The notes: generated by a model not told the origin, from the letters alone. 64,000 bases of DNA from CAYRDK01 sp043819345 (GCA_043819345.1 JBDREX010000007.1:62001-126000), one strand, 5' to 3'; positions 36,279 through 46,121 are shown, counted from the first letter of the stretch. Program-made: numbers and translations.

Positions 36279-37292
36279 ATGGCGGTAAAAGTAGGAATTA
36301 ATGGATTTGGAAGAATTGGTAGACTGGTTTTTAGAGCGGCCTTGGAGGAACAAAAGAAGGGAATTGAAATTGTTGCTGTAAACGATCTGACAGACGCAAA
36401 AACGTTAGCACACCTTTTGAAATATGATTCTACATTTGGCAAGCTTAAAGGGACGGTTGAAGCAAAAGAAGGGGCTTTAATTGTTAATGGAAAAGAAATT
36501 AAGGTTTTTTCTCAAAAGGATCCGGCTCTGATTCCTTGGAAGGATGCTGGCGTAAAGATAGTCATTGAATCAACGGGCAGATTTACAGATGCCGAAAAGG
36601 CAAAAGCGCATATTACCGCAGGAGCTTCAAAAGTTATTATTTCAGCACCTGCTAAAAATGAAGATGGAACATTCGTGATAGGCGTCAATGAAGATAAGTA
36701 TGATGCGACAAAACACCATGTTATTTCAAATGCTTCCTGCACGACGAATGGTTTAGCGCCATTGGCCAAAGTTCTTCTGGATAATTTTGGTATTAAGGGC
36801 GGCATTATGACAACCATCCATTCATACACCAATGATCAGGTTATTTTGGATTTTCCGCATAAAGATTTAAGGCGAGCCAGAGCAGCTGCTATGTCAATGA
36901 TTCCGACATCTACCGGTGCTGCTAAAGCTATCGGTCTTGTTATCCCTGAATTAAAGGGTAAAATGGATGGCCTGGCAGTCCGTGTTCCTACGCCAGATGT
37001 TTCATTGGTTGATTTAACTGTTGAAGTGGAAAAAACAACAACAACAGAGGAAGTCCTGAAGGTCCTAAGAAAGGCTGCTGAGAATCCAAGGCTTAAGGGA
37101 ATTTTAGCAGTTTGTGATGAACCTTTAGTTTCTATTGATTTCAAAGGGGATAGCACCTCTTCTGTTGTGGATGCCGGTTCGACTAGAGCTGTTGGTAACC
37201 TTGTTAAGGTTCTTGCATGGTATGATAATGAATGGGGATATTCCTGTCGCATTGTTGATCTTTGCGAATACGTGGTAAGTAAAGGTCTGTAG
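36279..37292 (+). CDS. gapA: Glyceraldehyde-3-phosphate dehydrogenase
   Basis: 337 aa. It oxidises glyceraldehyde 3-phosphate to 1,3-bisphosphoglycerate in glycolysis. GINGFGRIGRLVFRA is the NAD site, SNASCTTNGLAPL holds the catalytic Cys154, and HSYTNDQ, RRARAAAMSMIPTSTGAAKA and WYDNEWGYSCR are all canonical. The ATG at 36279 is chosen because AAGGAGGAAG lies directly upstream; a TTG at 36264 would read through that site. A strong hairpin terminator follows, so the gene is probably monocistronic. Confidence 0.97.
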   Translation: MAVKVGINGFGRIGRLVFRAALEEQKKGIEIVAVNDLTDAKTLAHLLKYDSTFGKLKGTVEAKEGALIVNGKEIKVFSQKDPALIPWKDAGVKIVIESTGRFTDAEKAKAHITAGASKVIISAPAKNEDGTFVIGVNEDKYDATKHHVISNASCTTNGLAPLAKVLLDNFGIKGGIMTTIHSYTNDQVILDFPHKDLRRARAAAMSMIPTSTGAAKAIGLVIPELKGKMDGLAVRVPTPDVSLVDLTVEVEKTTTTEEVLKVLRKAAENPRLKGILAVCDEPLVSIDFKGDSTSSVVDAGSTRAVGNLVKVLAWYDNEWGYSCRIVDLCEYVVSKGL

Positions 37293-37304
37293 AAGTTTAA
37301 AAGT

Positions 37305-37349
37305 CAATAAAAAAGGCTGCTATTGAAAAAATAGCAGCCTTTTTTATTG
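37305..37349 (+). terminator. Intrinsic terminator after gapA
   Basis: A perfect 19-bp inverted repeat (37305-37323 and 37331-37349) around the loop TGAAAAA. The stem has a GGCTGC core flanked by A6 on the left and T6 on the right, so it could end transcription from both directions. It starts 12 nt after the gapA stop. Confidence 0.93.
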
Positions 37350-37491
37350 ACAAAAAGAAGCACTTTGATTAATAATGTTCAAGAGTGATGATTTTGTCTG
37401 GATTTTCAAAGGCATATACACATAAAGCACAAGAATATTGAAATAATATGATTTGTTTTTTTGAAAAATAAATATTATCAGGGAGGGCATT

Positions 37492-38487
37492 ATGACAAAT
37501 GGCGGGATAACAGCGATCAATGAGAAAGTTAAGCAAGAGAGTATTTTTGTCCAGAATCTTGTCAGTGAAATAGATAAAATTATTGTCGGGCAAAGATACC
37601 TTATTGAGCGACTATTGGTTGGTTTGTTAAGTAACGGGCATATTCTTGTTGAAGGCGTACCCGGATTAGCTAAAACCCTGGCCATTAAAACATTAGCACA
37701 ATGCATCCAATCTAAATTCCAGCGATTACAGTTTACTCCGGATTTATTGCCAGCTGATCTTATTGGAACTCTTATTTTTAATCCAAAAGAAGGATCTTTT
37801 ACAACGAAAAAAGGCCCTATTTTTGCCAATATCATATTGGCAGATGAGATTAATAGGGCTCCAGCAAAAGTTCAGAGTGCGTTATTGGAGGCGATGCAAG
37901 AACGCCAGGTTACTATCAGCGAAAATACTTTTTTGCTGGAAGAGCCCTTTTTGGTTATGGCGACACAAAATCCTATTGAACAAGAAGGCACATATCCTTT
38001 GCCTGAAGCGCAAATTGACAGATTTATGCTTAAGGTAAACATTACCTACCCAAGCCGTGATGAAGAATATAAGATCCTCAAAAGAATGAGTTTTACGAAC
38101 CAGAAACTACAGGCTTCACCTATTGTGGGTTCCGCGGACATTATTAAAGCGCGAAAAGTCGTTGATGAAATTTATATGGACGAAAAAATTGAAAAATACA
38201 TTCTGGATATTGTTTTTGCAACGCGTGCTCCACAAGATTATAAACTCAATGATCTTACCAGTTTTATTCAGTACGGCGCTTCTCCAAGAGCAAGCATTGC
38301 GTTGACGCTTGCTTCTAAAGCCTACGCTTTTATTCAAGGGCGTGGCTATGTTACTCCCCAAGATATTAAATCAATCGGTGCTGATGTTTTAAGGCATAGG
38401 ATTATTGTCAGCTATGAAGCACAAGCTGAAGGCAAAACCTCCGAAGACATTATTAAACGTATCTTTGACGAAGTTGAAGTCCCCTAA
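37492..38487 (+). CDS. MoxR-family AAA+ ATPase
   Basis: 331 aa, ATG after AGGGAGGG. Walker A GVPGLAKT, Walker B IILADEINRAP, and sensor-type ATQNPIEQEGTYPLPEAQIDRF all fit MoxR ATPases. These act as chaperones that activate VWA-domain proteins. It is the first gene of a MoxR-DUF58-Bat operon, so the partners are the VWA proteins encoded at 40449 and 41447. The C-terminal lid (QYGASPRASIAL) is complete. The 142 nt between the gapA terminator and this ATG hold no gene; TTGTCT at 37394 with TATACA 15 nt downstream is a weak promoter candidate. Confidence 0.94.
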   Translation: MTNGGITAINEKVKQESIFVQNLVSEIDKIIVGQRYLIERLLVGLLSNGHILVEGVPGLAKTLAIKTLAQCIQSKFQRLQFTPDLLPADLIGTLIFNPKEGSFTTKKGPIFANIILADEINRAPAKVQSALLEAMQERQVTISENTFLLEEPFLVMATQNPIEQEGTYPLPEAQIDRFMLKVNITYPSRDEEYKILKRMSFTNQKLQASPIVGSADIIKARKVVDEIYMDEKIEKYILDIVFATRAPQDYKLNDLTSFIQYGASPRASIALTLASKAYAFIQGRGYVTPQDIKSIGADVLRHRIIVSYEAQAEGKTSEDIIKRIFDEVEVP

Positions 38488-38508
38488 TTCCTGAATAAAG
38501 AGGAACTT

Positions 38509-39456
38509 ATGATCTCTAGTGAATTTTTGAAAAAAATTCGCAGAATACAAATTACGACCTCAAGGCATGTGACAGATGTTTTTGCTGGGCAGTATCACAG
38601 TGTTTTTAAAGGCCGAGGTATGGAATTTAGCGAAGTCAGAGAATATCTGCCGGGAGATGAAATTCGTTCCATTGATTGGAATGTGACGGCTCGTACGGGC
38701 CAGCCCCATGTAAAGAAATTTACAGAAGAGCGAGAGCTTACTGTGATGCTGCTTCTGGATGTATCTTCTTCTTGTTTTTTTGGAAGCGTTGGACAGCTGA
38801 AGAGTCAGCTTGCCTGTGAAATTTCTTCGCTTTTGGCTTTTTCGGCCATAAAGAATAATGACAAGGTTGGCCTGATTGTTTTTGATGATAAAATAAGAAA
38901 ATTTTTGCCTCCTCGAAAAGGGCCGCGCCATGTTCTACGTGTTATTCGTGATGCTTTGTTTTTCTCATCTCCGGAGATATCTAAAGATGACTCGGGCCTT
39001 CGTAAGAATAGCCAAAAGCGAAGAACAGATATCAACCAAGCATTGGAATATCTTGCTCGCGTGGTAAAACGCAGAGCTGTTGTATTTGTCATTTCAGATT
39101 TCTACTGTTTTAACAAAAATCTTGAAGGAGATGTAGCTTTTAATTTTAAGAAAAAGCTTGGTGTTGCAAATAAACGTCATGATGTGATTGCTGTAACAGT
39201 AACCGATCCAAAAGAGATTGACTTGCCTGATGTTGGCCTTCTGGCTCTAGAAGATGCTGAAACCGGACAGACAACTCTAGTTGATTCTTCGGATGCTATT
39301 TTTAGGCAAGCATATAGGAGTCATTCTTTAAAACTTCTAAAACAAAAATCGATGCTTTTTGGATCAATAGGCGTCGATCATATTGATATCCGTACGGACA
39401 TAGGTTATATGCCTGCTCTCGTTAAGTTTTTTAAAAAACGAGAGCATCGGCGTTAA
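38509..39456 (+). CDS. DUF58 protein of the MoxR/Bat operon
   Basis: 315 aa. The DUF58 signature is clear: GRGMEFSEVREYLPGDEIRSIDWN followed by ARTGQPHVKKFTEERE (both as separate segments), and a VWA-like VMLLLDVSSS strand. No membrane segment is seen, as in other cytoplasmic DUF58 proteins of this operon type. It lies 21 nt after the MoxR gene and is thought to work with the MoxR ATPase on membrane VWA proteins. Function at the molecular level is poorly known in any organism. Confidence 0.9.
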   Translation: MISSEFLKKIRRIQITTSRHVTDVFAGQYHSVFKGRGMEFSEVREYLPGDEIRSIDWNVTARTGQPHVKKFTEERELTVMLLLDVSSSCFFGSVGQLKSQLACEISSLLAFSAIKNNDKVGLIVFDDKIRKFLPPRKGPRHVLRVIRDALFFSSPEISKDDSGLRKNSQKRRTDINQALEYLARVVKRRAVVFVISDFYCFNKNLEGDVAFNFKKKLGVANKRHDVIAVTVTDPKEIDLPDVGLLALEDAETGQTTLVDSSDAIFRQAYRSHSLKLLKQKSMLFGSIGVDHIDIRTDIGYMPALVKFFKKREHRR

Positions 39457-39471
39457 ATTAAATTTGTTTCC

Positions 39472-40452
39472 ATGAATACATTTAGAAGGCTGATCGTCAT
39501 AATTGTAATTTTTTTAAGCATTTTTTCCTGTCTGGCTGTTTCCGCTTTTGCTGCAGAAAATAAAACAGGTTTTCATTCTGATTTTAGCAGTTCGGAACTT
39601 GAAATTAGAAGCATTATTAAAAATCCCCAAGTTACTATTGGCGAAAAAATTATTTTTTTAATCAAAGTAAGCGCTTCTAGCTCCATAGAAATCAAAGTTC
39701 CGAATTTCAGTGAAAAATTAGATGCGCTAAAAGTAGAAGATTCGCGCGAATCAGTTCATCCTTTTTTTGGTAAAAGATTTTATACATATAAGTACACATT
39801 AAGAGGCTACAAGCCGGGAGAGTATAATCTTACTGGCCTTGAAGTCCAATACAGGAAAAAGCCTGATGAGAGTTGGCAAAGCGTTATTATTGGCGATAAG
39901 CCGATTATTATCAAAAGTGTCTTAGGTAATGAGACCGGTGATATTAGAGATATCAAAGGGCCTTTGTTTATAGGGTGGCCGCTTTGGATGTATTTAATTG
40001 TTCTTATTATTTTGTTTGGTGGGGCTTGGGCTGTATTTGTTTGGATGCGGTGTCACAATAGGAAGAGCGTTGATATCGTTGTCCGTGAAAGTGCTACGGC
40101 TGTCGCTCTTCGTAGATTAAAAGAGCTAAAGGATAGAGATTTTATCGGCCGTGGCCTAGTAAAAGAATTCTATTTTCATCTTTCTTTAATTGCTCGTCAA
40201 TATCTGGAGGATAGGTTTTCTTTAAGGGCGCCTGAAATGACGACGGAAGAATTTCTCATTCATCTTAAAGATTCAGAATTTCTTTCTGTGGAGCATAAGA
40301 TGCTTTTAAGAGAATTTCTTTTTAATTGCGACTTAGTTAAATTCGCAAAATATTCGCCGACAGCTAAAGAAATAGACCAGGCGTTAATGTCAACGGTAAA
40401 TCTCATTGAACAGACAAAGCCAGAAGAAATACAAGGACAGCAACGGCAATGA
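39472..40452 (+). CDS. DUF4381/BatD-like membrane protein
   Basis: 326 aa. Signal peptide ending near SAFAAE, a beta-rich external domain (PQVTIGEKIIFLIKVS, FYTYKYTLRGYKPGEY), one membrane helix at about residues 168-190 and a cytoplasmic helical tail (RRLKELKDRDF, YLEDRFSLRAPEMTTEEFL). The tail resembles the C-terminal tail of the BatD-like protein at 43361, so the two may be distant relatives. It overlaps the next VWA gene by 4 nt. Found in this position in many MoxR/Bat operons. Confidence 0.7.
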   Translation: MNTFRRLIVIIVIFLSIFSCLAVSAFAAENKTGFHSDFSSSELEIRSIIKNPQVTIGEKIIFLIKVSASSSIEIKVPNFSEKLDALKVEDSRESVHPFFGKRFYTYKYTLRGYKPGEYNLTGLEVQYRKKPDESWQSVIIGDKPIIIKSVLGNETGDIRDIKGPLFIGWPLWMYLIVLIILFGGAWAVFVWMRCHNRKSVDIVVRESATAVALRRLKELKDRDFIGRGLVKEFYFHLSLIARQYLEDRFSLRAPEMTTEEFLIHLKDSEFLSVEHKMLLREFLFNCDLVKFAKYSPTAKEIDQALMSTVNLIEQTKPEEIQGQQRQ

Positions 40453-41450
40453 TTTTTCATGACCCTCTTATACTAGTTTTATTGTTTCCCGTTATTGTTT
40501 TTTTCGCGTTGGCTTTAAAAAAACGCAAAAAACATTACGCGGGAATTCAATTTCCATCAGAGATACTTCTTCGATCTAAAAGGCAAACAGCTCGACTTTT
40601 TATGGTGCGGTATCTTATTTTTCTTAGAATTGCTTGTGCCTGCTTAGTTGTTTTTGCTTTAGCCAGGCCGCAGATGCTCTTAAATGAGTCAGAGGTGAAA
40701 ACAGAGGGGATTGATATTGTTTTGGCGGTTGATTGTTCAACAAGCATGTTGGCAGAAGATTTTAAGCTCCATGGTAAAAGAAAAAGCCGCCTTGATGTTA
40801 CCAAAGATGTTATGGAGGAATTTATCAGAATGAGGCCTGATGATAGGCTGGCATTAGTGGCTTTTGCCGGAGAAGCTTATACGGTTTGTCCGCTTACGCT
40901 TGATCATGCGTGGCTCTTGGAAAACCTTAAAAGGATCCATGCGGGGATGCTTGAAGATGGTACAGCTATTGGCATGGGCATAACTGTGAGCTTAAATCGC
41001 CTGAAGGAATCCCGTGCCAAGAATAAAATTGTAATACTTTTAACGGACGGAAGAAATAATGTCGGTAAAATCTCTCCTGAAACGGCGGCTCAGGCAGCTA
41101 AAGCCCTGAAGGTAAAAATTTATACGATAGGCGCTGGGAGTAAAGGCCTTGTACCTTATCCTTTTCAGAATATCTTTGGAAAGGTTGTTTATAGGTCTAT
41201 TGAGATAGACATTGATGAAAAGACGCTAATTGATATTGCAAATACGACAGAGGCGAGATACTTCAGGGCTACAGATACGCAGTCTTTAAGAAAAATATAT
41301 CAGGAAATTGATAAGCTAGAGAAAGTGACTTTTCAGGAAAAAGGTTATCAGCAATACCGTGAACTTTTTACTCCTTTTTTGGTTGTCGCTTTAATCCTTC
41401 TTTTTCTTGAAATAGCCCTGAAGGCAACTTTCTTAAGGATTATTCCATGA
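40449..41450 (+). CDS. batA: VWA-domain membrane protein BatA
   Basis: 333 aa. N-terminal spans (about residues 5-22 and 50-70), then a VWA domain with the MIDAS motif in AVDCSTSMLAEDF and ALVAFAGEAYTVCPLT and ILLTDGRNNVG, and a C-terminal span (about 308-325). The metal-binding DxSxS (DCSTS) is intact. BatA and BatB are inner-membrane proteins with external or cytoplasmic VWA domains, linked to oxygen or stress tolerance in Bacteroides. It overlaps batB by 4 nt. Confidence 0.88.
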   Translation: MIFHDPLILVLLFPVIVFFALALKKRKKHYAGIQFPSEILLRSKRQTARLFMVRYLIFLRIACACLVVFALARPQMLLNESEVKTEGIDIVLAVDCSTSMLAEDFKLHGKRKSRLDVTKDVMEEFIRMRPDDRLALVAFAGEAYTVCPLTLDHAWLLENLKRIHAGMLEDGTAIGMGITVSLNRLKESRAKNKIVILLTDGRNNVGKISPETAAQAAKALKVKIYTIGAGSKGLVPYPFQNIFGKVVYRSIEIDIDEKTLIDIANTTEARYFRATDTQSLRKIYQEIDKLEKVTFQEKGYQQYRELFTPFLVVALILLFLEIALKATFLRIIP

Positions 41451-42457
41451 TAAAATTTGCTGATTCCATATGGTTGTACGGTTACATTTTTTTAATATTC
41501 TTGCTTTTCTTCCTTTTTTGGTCTTTTAAGAAACAGCAACGGCTTCAAGAACGCTTTGCTCAAAAAGAACTTTTGCCGTACCTTATGTTTTCCCTTAATG
41601 TTAAAAAGCGCAAAATGAAATTAATTTTATTGTTTTCTTTTTTTGCACTAAGTATCTTTTCACTTATGAGGCCGCAGTGGGGATTTCAATGGCGACAGAT
41701 GCCAAAACAGGGAGTCAACTTTTTAATAGCACTCGATGCTTCTAAAAGCATGCTTTCGGAAGATATTAAGCCTAATCGTCTGGAAAGATCAAAGCTGGCG
41801 ATAGGCGACCTGGTAAAAAAGCTTACGGGTGACAGGGTAGGACTCCTTGTTTTTACCAGTAGAGCTTTTTTGCAGTGCCCGTTAACATCTGACTACAGCG
41901 GGTTTTTAACAACTCTCAAAGATGTTAATGTTAATCTCTTGCCTCACGGCGGTACATCATTAACAGATGCCATTAAAGAATCATTGGCTGTTTATAAGGA
42001 TGTGCCCGGTAAAAATAAGATTTTAATTGTCATAACAGATGGAGAAAATCACGAAGGTGATCCGTTAAAAATGGCACAAGAGGCAAAGAATGCTGATATC
42101 GCGATTTACTGTATAGGCATAGGTACACGGGAAGGCGATTTGATACCATTTGTGGATAGAGAAGGAAAGAAGGCTTTCCTAAAGGACAAACAAGGAAATG
42201 TCGTAAAAAGCCATATGAATGAAGACCTACTTAAAAAAATTGCCTTGATGACAGGGGGAAGCTATATTCGGGCTAATTCGGTAGATTTTGGATTATTGAG
42301 AATTTATGAGGAGAAAGTATCCAGGCTTGAAAAAGTTGAATTAAAGAGCAAAAGAATCAAGGTCTATGAAGACAGATTTCAAATATTTTTGAGCATTGCT
42401 CTAGTGTTCTTGATTTTTGAATTTTTTATTGATGAAAAATTGCATGATGCTGCATAA
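41447..42457 (+). CDS. batB: VWA-domain membrane protein BatB
   Basis: 336 aa. Same topology as BatA: two N-terminal spans, a VWA domain with MIDAS sequence ALDASKSMLSEDI, LLVFTSRAFLQCPLT and IVITDGENHEGD, and a C-terminal span near residues 312-330. It is a paralogue of the preceding gene and starts with an ATGA overlap. The two VWA proteins are expected to form the membrane core of the complex served by the MoxR ATPase. Confidence 0.88.
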   Translation: MIKFADSIWLYGYIFLIFLLFFLFWSFKKQQRLQERFAQKELLPYLMFSLNVKKRKMKLILLFSFFALSIFSLMRPQWGFQWRQMPKQGVNFLIALDASKSMLSEDIKPNRLERSKLAIGDLVKKLTGDRVGLLVFTSRAFLQCPLTSDYSGFLTTLKDVNVNLLPHGGTSLTDAIKESLAVYKDVPGKNKILIVITDGENHEGDPLKMAQEAKNADIAIYCIGIGTREGDLIPFVDREGKKAFLKDKQGNVVKSHMNEDLLKKIALMTGGSYIRANSVDFGLLRIYEEKVSRLEKVELKSKRIKVYEDRFQIFLSIALVFLIFEFFIDEKLHDAA

Positions 42458-42469
42458 AATTATTCTGTT

Positions 42470-43351
42470 ATGATAGAACGAAGATCATTAAGCCAGTCTA
42501 ACAAAAGATTTTCATTGTTTTTAGGAGTCATACTATATTGTTTGGTATGGCCTGGTTCAACTCATGCCGCTTCAATATCAACAAAAAATAATGATGCTAA
42601 TAAACTGTATTTACAAGGCGAATATGACCAAGCGCTGGATTCTTATAATGAAGCTTTGTCTAAATCCCCACATTCAGAGCTTTTGAATTTTAACACCGCG
42701 GCGGCTTACTATAAAAAAGGAGATTATGAAAAAGCCAGGGAATTGTTTGCAAAAGCTCTAGTAGCACAGGACAAAAAACTCGAATCAAAAGCTGCATATA
42801 ACATTGGGAATTGCTTATTTAAAGAATCACAATTAAAACAAAAAGATAAGTTAAGTCAGTCTGTTGACTATTTGAATGAAGCACTCGCGTATTATCAAAG
42901 AGCCATAGAATTAAATGAAAAAGATGAAGATGCGAAATTTAATTATGAGTTAGCGGACAAGAAACTTCAAGAAGCAAAGCAAGAGTTAAATAAACAGCAA
43001 AAGCAGCAACAGAAAGAAGGTAAGCAGCAACAGAAAGAAGATCAAGAGGCTCAAAGCACACAAGGACAGCAGCAACAACAGCAGCAGGAAGAAGATCAGG
43101 AGCAGACATCGTCTGAGTCCAGGGAATCTCAACAAGGGCAGGAGCAGAAAGATCAAGAAGAAGCGCAAAATAATCAGTCTAAGGAAGACAAAACAAAAGG
43201 TGATGCTCAGCAATTCTCTCAAGAAGCGCGGGAGATGAATGAAGAAGAAGCAAAGATGCTTATAAACGCGTATGCGCACGAAGGATTGCGGTTAGATTTA
43301 TTTGATCGCCAATCATTAAAAAATGAACCAGATGTTGAAAAAGACTGGTAG
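42470..43351 (+). CDS. TPR protein BatC-like with Gln/Glu-rich tail
   Basis: 293 aa. Signal peptide (cleavage near STHA), then tetratricopeptide repeats (NKLYLQGEYDQALDSYNEAL, LNFNTAAAYYKKGDYEKARE, and AAYNIGNCLF), followed by a low-complexity tail of about 75 residues rich in Gln, Glu and Lys, and a final EEAKMLINAYAHEG segment. BatC proteins have TPRs and acidic tails of this type. The tail is encoded by near-repetitive DNA (see repeat at 43001). Likely periplasmic or membrane-associated assembly factor of the Bat complex. Confidence 0.76.
   Translation: MIERRSLSQSNKRFSLFLGVILYCLVWPGSTHAASISTKNNDANKLYLQGEYDQALDSYNEALSKSPHSELLNFNTAAAYYKKGDYEKARELFAKALVAQDKKLESKAAYNIGNCLFKESQLKQKDKLSQSVDYLNEALAYYQRAIELNEKDEDAKFNYELADKKLQEAKQELNKQQKQQQKEGKQQQKEDQEAQSTQGQQQQQQQEEDQEQTSSESRESQQGQEQKDQEEAQNNQSKEDKTKGDAQQFSQEAREMNEEEAKMLINAYAHEGLRLDLFDRQSLKNEPDVEKDW
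43001..43040 (+). repeat. 19-bp direct repeat, 21-bp period, inside batC-like gene
   Basis: AAGCAGCAACAGAAAGAAG occurs at 43001-43019 and again at 43022-43040, 21 nt apart, so it duplicates a seven-residue Gln/Lys/Glu unit in frame. The surrounding 42990-43200 is a CAG/GAA-rich tract, including a run of CAR codons at 43065-43090. Such tracts can vary in length by slippage. Confidence 0.8.
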
Positions 43352-43360
43352 AATAAGTTC

Positions 43361-45244
43361 ATGAATCCATTAAGATTATTTTTAAAATCAAAGTTGTTTT
43401 ACTGGAATACAAAAAGGCCCAAGCGAAAGAATTCGATTTTGTTGCGCGCGGTCATCTTTCTTTTTTTTGGCATGATGATTCCTTGTTGTACAGCTCAGGA
43501 TTTTTCTTTTGACGCCTCTGTTGATAGAAACCAGGCTTCTATAGGTGATGCAGTAGAGCTTAGCTTTAATTTTTCGGGGGTGTCTCGTATGCCTGCACCT
43601 GAAACGCCCACTATTGAAGGATTTCAAGTTCGTTATTTAGGCCCGTCAACGCGGCTTTCTATGGTTAATGGGCAAGTTGAGCAGTCTGTGACACACCGCT
43701 ATCTTTTAGTCCCCTTAAAAGAAGGTGTTTTTCGTCTGGGTCCTTTTACTATTACGCACAAGGGCACAGTTTATACCTCGCAGGAAATCAAATTAACCAT
43801 TACACAGGGTTCTGCTTCACAGAACCTGCCGTCTTCTTCAATGCAAAATACAAGCGAAGGTCTTAATGATAAGATCTTTTTGCAGTTGGAAGCTGAAAAA
43901 ACAAAAGTGTACCTAAATGAAGCGATACCCTTAACAGTAACTCTTTATGCGCGAGGTATCGCTGTTAGAGATATTCAATATCCTGAATTTAGCACTCCGG
44001 GATTTACAGTAGATGTTTTTGATCCTCCCTTGCAATTTCGTCAGACATTAAATGGCAAAGTTTATGAAGCTATCCAGTTCAAAACGAAATTATTCGCGGC
44101 TCGGACCGGTGATTTTACTTTAGGCCCTGCGCATATAAAATGCAATCTCCTCATAAGGAGAGCAAATGGGGGCAGAAGCAGCAGTTTTGATAGTTTTTTT
44201 GACCAGGGATTTCTTAATAATTTTTTTGGCGCGTATGAGAATATGCCGATGGATTTAAAATCTTCTGTAGTGTCTTTGACGGTTCTACCATTTCCTCAAG
44301 AGAACAAGCCTAAGGATTTTAATGGAGCTGTCGGCGATTTTGTGTTTATGGCCACGGCTTCTCCGAAAGAGGTTAACGTTGGAGATCCTATAACTATTAA
44401 AATGGTTGTTAAAGGTGATGGAAATTTTAACGCTGTATCATGCCCTAAGCTGGAGGAAACGGAGGGATTTAAAGTATACGAACCACAAATGAAACAGGGG
44501 GAAGGAGAAAGGGTTTTTGAGCAGATTGTTTTGCCACGCAATGAAACAATCTATGAAATCCCGGTAATCTCTTTTAGTTTTTTTAACCCTCGCCTTAATA
44601 AATATGAGACTCTCCTAAAGGGGCCTTTTCCTATTAAAGTTAATGCCACAGGCGAAGAAAAAAAGTCCGTTTTTGTTGAACCTGCCCAAGCTTCATTGAA
44701 ACAGGAGGAGCCCGAAGAAGTTCTAGGCAAGGATATTGTTTTTATTAAAACAGCTCTTGGAAATCTAAAAAGACAAAACAGCTATCTTTATAAATCTTTC
44801 TCCTTTTGGTTTGTCAATGGTATGAGCTTAATGGTTTTTTTAGCGATTGCGCTTTGGGCTAGTAGAAACGAGAAGTTACGAACAAATATCGCTTATGCTA
44901 GGCGGTTACAGGCACCAAGAAGAGCAAAGAAATGCCTAAGCGAAGCACAAAAATTTCTTAAAAATGGCAATATTAAAGATTTTTATGACGCTGTTTTTAA
45001 GTTGCTTCGGGAGTATCTAGGTGATAAATTTCAACTTACTTGTGCGGCTATTACAGGTGAGGTCATTCAAGAAAAATTGAAACAAAATAATGTTTCTTCT
45101 GATATTCTTGAAAAGCTGAACAGCTTATTCAATGATTGCGATATGATTCGTTATGCTCCTGCTGTATTTGATGAGCGCAAGATGAAATCCAGCTTTGAAG
45201 ACCTGCGAGCATGCTTAATGTATTTGGAAAAAAACAGGATTTAA
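43361..45244 (+). CDS. batD: BatD-family membrane protein
   Basis: 627 aa. An N-terminal hydrophobic signal (about residues 23-42), then several Ig-like beta domains characteristic of BatD (FSFDASVDRNQASIGDAVEL, FQVRYLGPSTRLSMVNGQ, LEAEKTKVYLNEAIPLTVTLYA split across domains), one membrane span near residues 477-500 and a cytoplasmic helical tail. BatD is thought to coat or link the VWA proteins on the periplasmic side. It lies 9 nt after the BatC-like gene and 1 nt before the BatE-like gene. Length and domain order are normal. Confidence 0.88.
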   Translation: MNPLRLFLKSKLFYWNTKRPKRKNSILLRAVIFLFFGMMIPCCTAQDFSFDASVDRNQASIGDAVELSFNFSGVSRMPAPETPTIEGFQVRYLGPSTRLSMVNGQVEQSVTHRYLLVPLKEGVFRLGPFTITHKGTVYTSQEIKLTITQGSASQNLPSSSMQNTSEGLNDKIFLQLEAEKTKVYLNEAIPLTVTLYARGIAVRDIQYPEFSTPGFTVDVFDPPLQFRQTLNGKVYEAIQFKTKLFAARTGDFTLGPAHIKCNLLIRRANGGRSSSFDSFFDQGFLNNFFGAYENMPMDLKSSVVSLTVLPFPQENKPKDFNGAVGDFVFMATASPKEVNVGDPITIKMVVKGDGNFNAVSCPKLEETEGFKVYEPQMKQGEGERVFEQIVLPRNETIYEIPVISFSFFNPRLNKYETLLKGPFPIKVNATGEEKKSVFVEPAQASLKQEEPEEVLGKDIVFIKTALGNLKRQNSYLYKSFSFWFVNGMSLMVFLAIALWASRNEKLRTNIAYARRLQAPRRAKKCLSEAQKFLKNGNIKDFYDAVFKLLREYLGDKFQLTCAAITGEVIQEKLKQNNVSSDILEKLNSLFNDCDMIRYAPAVFDERKMKSSFEDLRACLMYLEKNRI

Positions 45245-45245
45245 T

Positions 45246-46094
45246 ATGACTCATTTTCAAAAATTTGATAAATCTATAAAAAACTTTTTATTTCAACGAT
45301 TTCGGTTGCCGGTGAAATTGGCTGCCCATACTATTCTGTTTTTTGTTCTGATCAACATCCCTATGGTGGTAGATGTGCACGCGGCTTCTATTTTAAAAAA
45401 TTGTCCTGTTACAGAAAGCTCTATCTTTAACACGGCTAATGATCTTTACAAAGAGGGAAAGTATGAAGAGGCTATCACGGAGTACAAAAAAATAGAAAAA
45501 ACAGGATTTGAAAGCGGCAATCTATATTTTAATCTTGGCAATTGCTATTTTAAAAAGGGCAAGCTTGGAAACGCAATTCTTTACTATGAAAAAGCCAAGA
45601 AGCTTTTACCTCGAGATGGTGATTTAAAATTAAATTTTGAATTGGCAAAATCCAGGGTATCCGGTTATACGATAACATTAAGACAGTCTTTTTTTTCTAG
45701 AGTGGCCGAGTTTCTATTTCAGGGATTAACTATTGATGAATTAACGATGTGCGTATCCGCGTGTTTTATTATTTGCCTGGGCATTTTTCTGGCATGGTTT
45801 TATCGCTTACCATTCTGTGCACACCTTAAACCTGTTATTTTTATTTTAGCGGCGTTTTTTATTTTTGGATGTATCGCATTAACAGAAAAAATTAGTTTTA
45901 TTGGCAAAGAAGCTATTGTATTGAAGCCCCAGGTTTATGTTAGGTTTGAGCCGTTTAAGAAAGCAACTGTATTTTTTGAATTGCCTCAGGGAGCAAAGGT
46001 TGAAGTCTTACAGAAAAAAGATAATTGGGTAAAAATTGAAAGACGAGATGGTAAAGCGGGTTGGACCACGCAAGAATCATTGGGTTATATCTAG
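45246..46094 (+). CDS. batE: BatE-like TPR and SH3 domain protein
   Basis: 282 aa. Signal peptide or N-terminal span (about residues 24-46), TPR units (FNTANDLYKEGKYEEAITEY, LYFNLGNCYFKKGKLGNAIL), two membrane spans (about 170-185 and 197-215), and a C-terminal bacterial SH3 domain (VYVRFEPFKKATVFFELPQG, WVKIERRDGKAGWT). This TPR-TM-SH3 order is typical of BatE. It ends the Bat operon. Confidence 0.82.
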   Translation: MTHFQKFDKSIKNFLFQRFRLPVKLAAHTILFFVLINIPMVVDVHAASILKNCPVTESSIFNTANDLYKEGKYEEAITEYKKIEKTGFESGNLYFNLGNCYFKKGKLGNAILYYEKAKKLLPRDGDLKLNFELAKSRVSGYTITLRQSFFSRVAEFLFQGLTIDELTMCVSACFIICLGIFLAWFYRLPFCAHLKPVIFILAAFFIFGCIALTEKISFIGKEAIVLKPQVYVRFEPFKKATVFFELPQGAKVEVLQKKDNWVKIERRDGKAGWTTQESLGYI

Positions 46095-46121
46095 CCAGCG
46101 CTGTTTTAAAAGAGGAGTATT

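Noticed and set aside
42986..43279. 97-codon minus-strand frame rich in Leu and Phe
   Set aside because: It is the reverse reading of the Gln/Glu-rich tail of the BatC-like gene; low-complexity DNA produces such frames.
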